From Lachnospiraceae bacterium (lineage in GTDB: Bacteria > Bacillota > Clostridia > Lachnospirales > Lachnospiraceae): a DNA stretch of 64,000 bases. The translations under genes and the position numbers were made by a program. The stretch spans positions 1 to 64,000 of the forward strand of contig JAFSCH010000091.1 of the NCBI GenBank assembly GCA_017436865.1, in the 5' to 3' direction. Positions 27,676 through 35,415 of this stretch are shown piece by piece; the stretch's first letter is position 1, and each line of letters starts with the position of its first letter. The notes beneath the pieces are model-generated. The model searched no databases. It was not told the DNA's origin and worked only from the letters and a program-made list of their open reading frames with translations.

Positions 27676-28572
27676 ATGTATTATTATCGAATATATGGAA
27701 TGAAAATAGCAACAGATATGGAATTTCGTCAGCTCGTGGTGTGTGAGGATGAGCAACCGATAGATATAGAGGTGCTCGAAGGTACTATTTCGGAGGATAT
27801 CTATGCGCAGGAGGGAAAATGCCAGTACTTTTTTGGTGAACAGCGTGGCTGGTTGATTAATAAGACTTGTTATTTGGAAACCACAGACGGTACAAGGCTA
27901 ATCTATAAATGTAAGCCGGGCGGAAATAGGATGTATCTTCAAACGTACATTTTAGGATATGGTATGTCCATGTTGGCGATGCAACGCGGCATGTTATCGA
28001 TTCATTGTAGTGCCTTGGCAAACGAAGAGGGGGCGCTACTGATTGCAGGAGAGAGTGGCGCGGGAAAATCTACGGTCACTTCTGCTTTTTTAGAGCAGGG
28101 ATATCGGTTGCTGGCAGATGATATGGCATGGGTGGAGATTACGGAAGAACAGACGGTGATGGTAAGACCGGCATTTCCATATCAGAAGCTATGTAGGAAT
28201 GTTGCCATTGAGCAAGGATATGATCTGAGTGAGCTAATTTATATCAATGAAGAAAAGGATAAGTTTTTAGCACCTTATCGAGGAGAATTCCGGACAGAAG
28301 CGGTTCGCATAAAGGGATTTATTATGTTAGGTGTAACCAATGAGAATGATATTGTGTCATCAGAGGAAAAGGGAATAGAGAAATTTCAGATGTGTGCAAA
28401 TAATCTGTTTTTAAGACATTTACTGGGACCGAATAAGTATCAGCCACATATTGGGCAGAAATGCATGAAGATGGCAGCAGGAATACCAATGTATTATATA
28501 GGTAGACCAAATGGTAAGGAAACAACAAAACAAGTAATAGAAAAGGCCTTCGAGATTGTCGAAAGCCTGTAA
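27676..28572 (+). CDS. HPr-kinase-like enzyme of the lasso cluster
   Basis: The 298-residue protein has an HPrK/P-type catalytic core: SIHCSAL (His110), Walker A GESGAGKS (residues 125-132) and LLADDM (Asp148/149). The N-terminal domain differs from true HPr kinases. In the paeninodin cluster a homologue phosphorylates the C-terminal Ser of the lasso precursor; both precursors here end in Ser. It is therefore the likely tailoring kinase and not a catabolite regulator. It is co-transcribed with the exporter and ends at a bidirectional terminator. Confidence 0.8.
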   Translation: MYYYRIYGMKIATDMEFRQLVVCEDEQPIDIEVLEGTISEDIYAQEGKCQYFFGEQRGWLINKTCYLETTDGTRLIYKCKPGGNRMYLQTYILGYGMSMLAMQRGMLSIHCSALANEEGALLIAGESGAGKSTVTSAFLEQGYRLLADDMAWVEITEEQTVMVRPAFPYQKLCRNVAIEQGYDLSELIYINEEKDKFLAPYRGEFRTEAVRIKGFIMLGVTNENDIVSSEEKGIEKFQMCANNLFLRHLLGPNKYQPHIGQKCMKMAAGIPMYYIGRPNGKETTKQVIEKAFEIVESL

Positions 28573-28594
28573 GTACATATTTTATAAAATATAA

Positions 28595-28633
28595 AAGGGT
28601 AAAGGAAAATAGCTTCCTTTACCCTTATTTTTT
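28595..28633. terminator. Bidirectional terminator between kinase and precursor A2 genes
   Basis: AAGGGTAAAGGAA and TTCCTTTACCCTT pair perfectly over 13 bases around a six-base loop, with a T-rich tail on the + strand and T on the other. Confidence 0.88.
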
Positions 28634-28640
28634 TGCTTTA

Positions 28641-28832
28641 TTAGCTTAATGTATCTTCGGATGGTGTGTCATTACCGCTGTTGTTGCTGTTGCCGCCACA
28701 ACTTCCGCCAAACCAACCTGAGACTCTTCCATCACCAAGATATCCGCCGTCCCACTTAAAATCTAAAGACCACTCATGTGCGGTTTCGCTAATTTCTAAT
28801 TCTGCCATTGCAGGTGCTTTCCATTCTTTCAT
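28641..28832 (-). CDS. Lasso-like precursor peptide A2
   Basis: A 63-residue peptide with AAAGAGGT before its ATG. The leader carries W4, P7, M9, L12-E-I and T17-A18, paralleling precursor A1. The core after T17-A18 starts HEWSLDFKWDGGYL; Asp28 is in the same DG context as Asp29 of A1, and Asp24 is another possible acceptor. A Gly/Ser/Asn-rich tail with one Cys leads to the C-terminal SEDTLS, like the EDVLS of A1. Length is at the long end for lasso precursors. It is the last gene of the RR-HK-C2-A2 operon, 89 bases after C2. Confidence 0.75.
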   Translation of the reverse strand: MKEWKAPAMAELEISETAHEWSLDFKWDGGYLGDGRVSGWFGGSCGGNSNNSGNDTPSEDTLS

Positions 28833-28921
28833 ATTAGTACCTCTTTCCTATGTTCTTTACAAATAAAAGTATAGGATAAAAGATATAGAAAGTAAACAAA
28901 AATAACAAAAATGATAGACTT

Positions 28922-30835
28922 TTATTTTTGCATAAAAAGCGCCAGAATATATGCGGAAAACAGATAAACGCTACTGTTCATATCATGAGTCAAAGGGGAA
29001 AACTCTTTCTCATTAATCAGAGAAAGGACCTGTTCGGAATCAATATAACGGCGTATTGCATCGGATTTTAAAGCCTTTATATAGAGCGGTTTGAGTGTGT
29101 CCCAATCACGTGCAATACGGATATTCCAGTCATCATTTTGGATGCCGTGCCGATTCCAGTTATTGATAATGTGTTGCGGTATCATGTCCTTCATATTCCC
29201 ACGGATCAGCCATTTTGTGGTACCTTTATATGCGAAAAATTCGTAAGGCAGGTGATAACAGAAGCGAATCATGCGAGAATCCTTGGTAGGGTCACGTAAT
29301 ACGATACCATGCTTCAGGCCGATTTTCGTTTCCCATTCTCCCATATAGGTACATCCGCTAAAGCAGATGAGCTGTTCCTGATAGCCTGATTGTGTATTCG
29401 GCAGGTCCGAGAAAATGTGCATTTGTCCCATGTCAAAACGTTCCTGTAGAGGATAACGTTTGATAAAATCATCAGAGAGAAATGAGTTATACAATTTATA
29501 ATCTGTTTTGTAGTGCTTCCATTCCAGTGATATTTTGTGCAAATAGCGCAGATAAGAAAGCAGAAATTTCCGACGAGGAATTTTCATATGTACGGCAAGA
29601 TTATTCATGGATTTTAGTAGTTTCAAATAATGCTTTTTATGATATAAATCATAAAAAATAGGATCCATATTTCCATAGGATATCGTAGAATTACCGAACT
29701 GACCGGATAACACGATTCTACAACCTGCCTTAGCAGCATGAGCATAGATTTCATCTAGGTTTGGATAATTTACAAAGGCTTTGTATGGAATTTCCAGCGT
29801 ATTCAAACCATCAGGGATACTTTCGATGGCATTTTTTCCTTCATTACATAGAAAATGAGGAAGAATATTAGGATGCATGGCAATGATAGATTCGACATCC
29901 TTTGTTTCGTTGTATATTTGATGAGCAGTATTTTCCTTTACTTCCTCGAAAGGAACATAGGTATATGCAAATAAGTTCTTTGTGTTTGGTTGCAATAGGT
30001 CAGCGGCAATCGTTCCCACACTAGAGGAATCAAGTCCACTGCTTAGTGCGATACCTATTTCACCATTTGTGCGTATAGCATCTGATACGCAGTCAGTAAG
30101 AAGCTTGCGGAAATAGGAACCATACTCGTTAGCGGTCTTGCAATCACAGTCTGCTAATGGCTCTGCAGGAGACCAGTAAGTGCTTTGCTGAATATTGTTT
30201 TCTGTAATTGTAAGAATGGTTGCATGAGGAAGTTTATAGACATTCTGATAAGGTGTCTCATGTACGACAACGGTAGGAATCAGCGTAGGAGCAGCCAGAT
30301 AATCCATGCAATACCATTCATTTAATGGAAGTTCAGGATAAAGTGCCAGAATCGGAGTAAGTAAGGTTGAGAAAGTAACAGTATCTTCGTGGCGATAATA
30401 GTACAGACAACGACTTGAGACATGATCACTTACAAGATAGAGTGTCTTTGTCTGTTCTTCCCATATAGCAATGGAAAAGAGACCTCGTAGATGCTTTACG
30501 CAATCAATGCCCCACTTTTGATAGGCGCAGTAGATTAGGTCTCCATCAGGCATAGAAGTATCGGAGATAGAAAGTGTTTGTATCAGTTCTGTACGATTAT
30601 CAATGATACAATCCGTAGTAAGAATAAAATGTTTGTCATGGTCAACAATAGGGAGTCTTTCATGAACAGATTCTTTTGTAATATGCTGAATGCCACATCC
30701 CATATAGCAGTTTTGATACTGTTCAGAATGATAAGTATCAATTTTACACTTTTGTTGATACGGTGTTTTCATAATGGAATCTATATTTGTTGGTATTTCG
30801 TGTGAAAAAGAAATAGTGCCCCATATAGCAGACAT
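28922..30835 (-). CDS. Lasso-type cyclase C2 (asparagine-synthetase homologue)
   Basis: A 637-residue homologue of C1. It starts MSAIWG, so it too lacks the catalytic Cys2 of glutaminases. The synthetase domain has the PP-loop LSSGLDSSSV (about residue 263). Extensive similarity to C1 includes WNRHGIQ/KPGHYGLQ-like C-terminal blocks and LRDPT. AAGGAGGT stands before the ATG, 18 bases after the histidine kinase. It probably closes the ring of precursor A2, which follows. Two cyclases with one B1 and one B2 is the notable feature. Confidence 0.85.
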   Translation of the reverse strand: MSAIWGTISFSHEIPTNIDSIMKTPYQQKCKIDTYHSEQYQNCYMGCGIQHITKESVHERLPIVDHDKHFILTTDCIIDNRTELIQTLSISDTSMPDGDLIYCAYQKWGIDCVKHLRGLFSIAIWEEQTKTLYLVSDHVSSRCLYYYRHEDTVTFSTLLTPILALYPELPLNEWYCMDYLAAPTLIPTVVVHETPYQNVYKLPHATILTITENNIQQSTYWSPAEPLADCDCKTANEYGSYFRKLLTDCVSDAIRTNGEIGIALSSGLDSSSVGTIAADLLQPNTKNLFAYTYVPFEEVKENTAHQIYNETKDVESIIAMHPNILPHFLCNEGKNAIESIPDGLNTLEIPYKAFVNYPNLDEIYAHAAKAGCRIVLSGQFGNSTISYGNMDPIFYDLYHKKHYLKLLKSMNNLAVHMKIPRRKFLLSYLRYLHKISLEWKHYKTDYKLYNSFLSDDFIKRYPLQERFDMGQMHIFSDLPNTQSGYQEQLICFSGCTYMGEWETKIGLKHGIVLRDPTKDSRMIRFCYHLPYEFFAYKGTTKWLIRGNMKDMIPQHIINNWNRHGIQNDDWNIRIARDWDTLKPLYIKALKSDAIRRYIDSEQVLSLINEKEFSPLTHDMNSSVYLFSAYILALFMQK

Positions 30836-30853
30836 AAGAATACCTCCTTGTTA

Positions 30854-31675
30854 TTATGGTGTGTATGGCAAGGTAAAGAAAAAACAGCTTCCTTTGCCCT
30901 CTTCGCTTGTACAACCTACCGTGCCTTGATGACGTTCGATAATCGCTTTAACAATCGATAACCCAAGTCCTGTGCCACCAATAGAACCAGGGGTTCTGGC
31001 AGAGGAAACGGTATAAGTACGATTGAAAAGTAGAGGGAGATTTTCAGCCGGAATACCAACGCCATGATCTATTACCTTGATAAAAAGAAAATGAGAATCT
31101 TCGGAAAGTTCGCATTTTAGGGTAATATCGGTATCAGCAGGTGAATATTTGGCTGCGTTTGTAAAAAGATTATCAAGAACACGAACAATCTTTTGGATAT
31201 CAATTTTAATCGAACCAATAATATGGGAATCAAGATCAAGATGCATTTGATATGCATCATAACGAGTGTCTACAATGGCATCATAAAAATACTCTTCGAA
31301 AAACGAAGCAGCGGGAATGGATTCTAAAGAAAGCTCCTTCGAAGTATCTTCGATGCAGAACAGATAATACATGTCCTGGATAAGATTCTCAAGAAAGCGA
31401 GTACGCCTATCAATAAGACCAAGAGAAGAATCAAGATCTTCTTTCGTCAGATTTTTACCCGAGTGTAAGTAATCAATGGCACTACGGATGGCTGTAATAG
31501 GAGCTCGTAAGTCATGAGAAATGTTTGCAAGCATTTCGCTACGTTCTTTTTCTAATCTTTTCAATTCATCGTTTGCTTTTATAAGCTGGGTAGTGGTAGC
31601 CAGTAGCTTTGCAGAGAGCGATTCGGCAGTTTCACTTTCCAGAGATGGTTCTTCAAATGGATTTTTTTTCATCAT
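30854..31675 (-). CDS. Soluble histidine kinase without membrane sensor domain
   Basis: The 273-residue protein has no transmembrane segment. An N-terminal coiled-coil region leads to the HisKA H-box with His54 (NISHDLRAP). The HATPase domain shows N-box LDNLFTNAAKYS, G1 DHGVGI and G2 GGTGLGLSIV. It must sense a cytoplasmic signal or be controlled by another protein. It lies directly after the response regulator and before cyclase C2, in the same operon. Confidence 0.88.
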   Translation of the reverse strand: MMKKNPFEEPSLESETAESLSAKLLATTTQLIKANDELKRLEKERSEMLANISHDLRAPITAIRSAIDYLHSGKNLTKEDLDSSLGLIDRRTRFLENLIQDMYYLFCIEDTSKELSLESIPAASFFEEYFYDAIVDTRYDAYQMHLDLDSHIIGSIKIDIQKIVRVLDNLFTNAAKYSPADTDITLKCELSEDSHFLFIKVIDHGVGIPAENLPLLFNRTYTVSSARTPGSIGGTGLGLSIVKAIIERHQGTVGCTSEEGKGSCFFFTLPYTP

Positions 31676-31690
31676 GGGTAATTCCTTGTC

Positions 31691-32377
31691 TTATTTTGCA
31701 ATGAAACGGTAGCCTTTCGACCATACCGTTTCGATCATATTTTCTAATTCATAATCAAGAGTCATTTTCTTGCGTAAGCGACTCACATTTACCATAACAG
31801 AGCTTCGGTCTGAGTCCTGATAAGTACCAAATAGCGCAGTACCGAGTTCTGCAAAGGAAATCTCAGTATTGGGGTGCGTAGCAAAATAAAGCAGTACTTC
31901 GTATTCACGATTAGCAAGATTAAGGTCAGTTCCTTTATAAATTGCTTTGTGAGCCAATTGGTCTATGGTCAGATTCTGTATGGTTAGAAGATGAGATTCC
32001 TGTGCAATCGGAGCTTTGAGAGTGCGTCTTAGTAAGACATCGATGCGAGCCTTCAGCTCACGAAGGCTATAGGGCTTTATAATATAGTCATCACCACCAG
32101 AGGTTAGACCGGTTATCTTATCATCTTCAGAATCCTTTCCGGTTAAGAAAATAATCGGCGCATCGGTGAAAGCACGCATGGACTCACTTACCTCAAAACC
32201 ATTCATTTCAGGCATCATAACATCTAGAACAATGCAATCGGGCATGACTTTCTGAGCTATTTGAATTCCTTTTTGTGGATCTGAGGAAGTATGAACACAA
32301 AAACCTTCGTTTTCCAGATATTTCTTATTGATTTCCAATACTTCAGCATCATCATCAATTAATAGTATCGTCGCCAT
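31691..32377 (-). CDS. OmpR-family response regulator
   Basis: The 228-residue protein has a receiver domain with Asp8-10, phospho-acceptor Asp52 (CIVLDVMMP) and Lys101 (IIKPYS). A winged-helix DNA-binding domain ends SKGYRF. It likely activates or represses the lasso operons. AAAGGAG stands before the ATG and a good promoter lies upstream. It is the first gene of RR-HK-C2-A2. Confidence 0.9.
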   Translation of the reverse strand: MATILLIDDDAEVLEINKKYLENEGFCVHTSSDPQKGIQIAQKVMPDCIVLDVMMPEMNGFEVSESMRAFTDAPIIFLTGKDSEDDKITGLTSGGDDYIIKPYSLRELKARIDVLLRRTLKAPIAQESHLLTIQNLTIDQLAHKAIYKGTDLNLANREYEVLLYFATHPNTEISFAELGTALFGTYQDSDRSSVMVNVSRLRKKMTLDYELENMIETVWSKGYRFIAK

Positions 32378-32423
32378 GATGAACTCCTTTCATAAGAAAG
32401 CTTGGGATTTTGATTATAATAAT

Positions 32424-32451
32424 ATTATAAGATAAAATAGTAAAAATTCAA
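32424..32451 (-). promoter_or_regulatory. Predicted promoter of the RR-HK-C2-A2 operon
   Basis: Read on the minus strand, TTGAAT and TATAAT (32451-32446 and 32429-32424) have a 16-base spacer. They lie 47 bases before the response regulator start. Confidence 0.6.
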
Positions 32452-32515
32452 TGCTGGAATAGTACATTGCTATTTTTATGTATACTGTATATAATAAAAT
32501 GTAGATAAGTGATAA

Positions 32516-32641
32516 AGAAGGAAGAAATACAAGCTTACCGAAATTGATGGTCGTACCATGTCGGCAGTGTTTAGACGTTTTGATATCTTAGAACGATATC
32601 TGAAAAATGAGATTTGGTGGAATGAACATATGAAAGAATAA
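32516..32641 (+). pseudogene. Possible gene remnant (short open frame)
   Basis: A 41-codon frame is open between stops and ends SAVFRRFDILERYLKNEI (partial quote); an ATG at 32558 would give 27 residues. It reads like the C-terminal end of a broken gene, with a terminator directly behind it. There is no ribosome binding site before the ATG. I do not recognise the parent family. Confidence 0.25.
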
Positions 32642-32644
32642 TAG

Positions 32645-32679
32645 AAAACGGTTGTGAATTTTCACAACCGTTTTTTATT
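32645..32679. terminator. Bidirectional terminator downstream of the surface protein gene
   Basis: AAAACGGTTGTGAA and TTCACAACCGTTTT pair perfectly around TT, with T-runs on both strands. It ends the minus-strand surface protein gene (stop at 32690). Confidence 0.9.
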
Positions 32680-32689
32680 ACGTTATATA

Positions 32690-34798
32690 TTATCTTAAAG
32701 TTCTCTTCTTATTACCCATGAAAAGTGCACCTAACATAGCGATAAGTCCGGATGCACCAACAGCACCTGCAGCAGCAGAGGCATCACCTGTCTTTGGTAC
32801 AGAGTCTGTTAATGGAGAAGCTTCATCTATGATTTCTGTAAAAGGAACATCAGTAGTTGGAACTACATCAGTAAGAGGAACAGCTTCTTCGGAAATAGAA
32901 GCTAAACCGTTGGCATCTGTAACAACAACTACAGTAGTAGAACCTGTTGAATTACCGGAGTTGCTTGAAGAACCGGATTCGCTCTTATTACCGTTCATGT
33001 TTGCAACAGCTTTTTCAAAATTATCCTTTGCAGAGTTAGCCTTGTTTACAGCATCAACAGCTCTATTAAGCTGAACAGCAGCAGCATCAACAGCACCGGA
33101 AGCGGTTTCTAACTTAGCCTTAATAGCTTCAAATCTAGCGTCAAGAGTTGCAGAAGCATCTGTAATCTGGTTCTCTTTAATATACTTATCGTATTCAGCC
33201 ATAACAGCATTATACTCAGTTACAGCAGCATTGTAGCGATCTAAAGTTTCGCCAAGTGTAACTTTTTCCTGCTGAACCCAAGTATTAAGTTCTGTAGTTA
33301 AGTTGTTAGCAGAATCTAAAGCATAGTCCATTCTATTTTCAATATTGTCGGTATCACCATTAGGATTTCTATTTTCTTCCCCAGTTGGAGTTAAGTCCTT
33401 GGTATACTCAGTAAGAATGTAGTTAGTATGGTCACAAATCTTCTGTAAAAGTTCCTTCTGCTTAGCGTCTGTAGTTGTTGCCAAAGCAGTATTTGCTTCT
33501 TCTCTAAGCTTAGTAAGATTGGTTACAAGACTATTTTTTACATCCATAGCATAATTAACTGCTTCCTGAGCACTCTCAAGAGAAGTTTCACAAGAATTAA
33601 CAAGCTTTTCCGTAGCTTTAATTTCTTTATCTTGCGCGTCAAAGTTAATATTACCTACGCCTTTCAAACCAGTAGAAAGATCTTCACCGTTCATTTCGAT
33701 ACCTTCTAACTCAGCTAATTCCTCAGTAGAATAAGCAGGAGCGCTACCATCTTCCAAGGTATAAAGCTTTTCACCATAAAGTGTTGCATAAGCATTGTAT
33801 CTCTTAATCTGGTCTAATAAAACAGCCTGAGCAGCATGATAAGCATTTTCAGCGTCTGTCTTAGCTACAACAGCATCTGCAAGTGCCTGATCAAGCTTAG
33901 CACGTTCTTCGGCGATATTTGCATTGGCATTGTTAACAATGCTATCGACGCATCCCTGAGCAACATCTGCAGCTGCTTCTGCGGAGTCTGCCTTCTCGGT
34001 AACGTATGAGGTAAGCTCTTTCTGAGACTGAACACCATCAGCATCCTCAACATTTACCATAATCTCACCGTTTTCTTCAATTGCTTCGATAATATTATCT
34101 GTATTGCCTTCAACAGCATCAACTAACGCATTATCATTATTTAAAAGTGTATCTGCTGCAGTATCATATTTTAAATAATCATCTACTATATTAACTGCAC
34201 CTGCTGCTTTATTCTCGGTCTCAGTAGCAGCATTTGTAGCATCTGCCATTTCCTTGCTAATAGAACCTTTAACAACATTCTCAATAGTAGAGGTTGTGTC
34301 ATCTGCGATATCATAAGTATCAAAATGATCAACAACACCATTGTCATCACTGTACTTATCATATACGTCAGTTAATCCACCATAAAGTCCACCAACGAGA
34401 GTAGCTTCCTCATCTGATAAAACAGGAGCTTCAAGCTCATCGATATGATCCTGAACCTGCTTCATTGTATCAATCGCTTGATTCGCAGCGTCTTGAATAG
34501 GTGGAATGTTCTTATCTAATACTTCCAAATTAAGCTCATCAAGCTCCTTAGTAACCGTAGTAACTTCTTCTACGACCTTTTCAGCTTCTTTGACTGCATT
34601 ATCCATACTTCCGTTGTCAACATAGTCCTTAGCGCTATCTACAGCTCCTTTGATAGTGGTATTAATCTCATCTGTGCTAAGTACTGGGGTACTGTCAGTA
34701 GCAGCGGACTCCATCACAGGTGAAGCAGCAACTAGCATAGTAGCCATAGCAACTGCAATTACTCTCTTTACAATACCATTTCCCAAATTCTTTTTCAT
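32690..34798 (-). CDS. Sortase-anchored coiled-coil surface protein
   Basis: The 702-residue protein has a signal peptide (about 1-33), a long Ala/Glu/Asp/Lys-rich coiled-coil stalk, and a Ser/Gly/Thr/Val-rich wall-spanning region. Its C-terminal sorting signal is VPKTG, a hydrophobic helix and KKRTLR, a variant of LPxTG. The stalk is highly acidic with many predicted helices. It should be covalently attached to the cell wall and act as a spacer or adhesin; no ligand domain is visible. AAGGAG stands before the ATG. Confidence 0.82.
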   Translation of the reverse strand: MKKNLGNGIVKRVIAVAMATMLVAASPVMESAATDSTPVLSTDEINTTIKGAVDSAKDYVDNGSMDNAVKEAEKVVEEVTTVTKELDELNLEVLDKNIPPIQDAANQAIDTMKQVQDHIDELEAPVLSDEEATLVGGLYGGLTDVYDKYSDDNGVVDHFDTYDIADDTTSTIENVVKGSISKEMADATNAATETENKAAGAVNIVDDYLKYDTAADTLLNNDNALVDAVEGNTDNIIEAIEENGEIMVNVEDADGVQSQKELTSYVTEKADSAEAAADVAQGCVDSIVNNANANIAEERAKLDQALADAVVAKTDAENAYHAAQAVLLDQIKRYNAYATLYGEKLYTLEDGSAPAYSTEELAELEGIEMNGEDLSTGLKGVGNINFDAQDKEIKATEKLVNSCETSLESAQEAVNYAMDVKNSLVTNLTKLREEANTALATTTDAKQKELLQKICDHTNYILTEYTKDLTPTGEENRNPNGDTDNIENRMDYALDSANNLTTELNTWVQQEKVTLGETLDRYNAAVTEYNAVMAEYDKYIKENQITDASATLDARFEAIKAKLETASGAVDAAAVQLNRAVDAVNKANSAKDNFEKAVANMNGNKSESGSSSNSGNSTGSTTVVVVTDANGLASISEEAVPLTDVVPTTDVPFTEIIDEASPLTDSVPKTGDASAAAGAVGASGLIAMLGALFMGNKKRTLR

Positions 34799-35076
34799 CT
34801 TTCATACTCCTTCATATTTAATCATACTCTTTAGATACTCTCAATAAGCTAAATTAAAACTAGTCACGTACATATATTAATGTTATATACAATATTACCA
34901 AAAAATGCAAGTACAAATTTGAAATTCACCATAAATGGTAATAAAAGTGTGCAAAGCATGTGCAAACACAAAAACAGAAAGCAAATAGTACCATAGCTCT
35001 AGGGATAAAAATGTCAATAAGTCAATAAATATAAAATAATTATTAAAATAAAGGTATATTTTGGAATAAATTACAG

Positions 35077-35106
35077 TTTACATTTATGTAAAGGAGATGT
35101 TATACT
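35077..35106 (+). promoter_or_regulatory. Predicted promoter of the orphan RNA
   Basis: TTTACA (35077) and TATACT (35101) are spaced by 18 bases. Transcription would start near 35113. Confidence 0.6.
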
Positions 35107-35386
35107 TAGGCAGTCGTAGTGAATGCACTATCGAAAAGAGAGAGTATATTGAGAGTTTTGGTGAAAATAAGGGTGATAGCTATAGGCAATAAATGTATAA
35201 GGGGTGTTTATTGCGTGAGTAGAGTATTCAACTCTGGTTTTACAAGAGAAGACATTGAGAATTAACTAGTTGTATATGTATAATAGAGAGACGTAGCGGG
35301 CATGGGGAAGAGTGTTATGTGACGGCAGCCATTTCATCAAATAGGACTATAAGTGAATAGTCCGTTTGTGGAGTGGCTTTTTTGTG
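35107..35386 (+). ncRNA. Candidate orphan structured small RNA with strong terminator hairpin
   Basis: Behind a good promoter are several stable elements: TAGTG-AATG-CACTA (about 35117), GCAATAAA/TTTATTGC (35187-35215), AGAGT/ACTCT (35222), and a final long hairpin. The last runs from AGCCATTTCATCAAA (35327) to GTTTGTGGAGTGGCT (ending 35378), with GGACTAT/ATAGTCC on top, followed by TTTTTT. No downstream + strand gene is near enough for it to be a leader, and no convincing ORF is inside. I cannot assign a known RNA family, and 6S, RNase P and tmRNA signatures are not apparent. Expression and function are inferred. Confidence 0.6.
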
Positions 35387-35415
35387 AAAGAAGAGTATAA
35401 AACAAAAGAGCCCGA

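Noticed and set aside
27676..28572. HPr-kinase homologue as the carbon catabolite regulator HPrK
   Set aside because: The N-terminal domain does not match, and the gene is in a lasso operon with precursors ending in Ser.
16842..30835. The two asparagine-synthetase homologues as amino-acid biosynthesis enzymes
   Set aside because: Both lack Cys2, and both lie with lasso B1, B2, exporter, kinase and precursor genes.
32718..33074. Plus-strand open frame opposite the surface protein gene
   Set aside because: It mirrors the low-complexity acidic and Ser-rich coding sequence, with no ribosome binding site or family features.
35107..35386. Second c-di-GMP riboswitch
   Set aside because: The GACGGCAGCC segment is reminiscent of it, but the GAAA tetraloop stem, GGACGCAAAGCC and the other conserved parts are absent.
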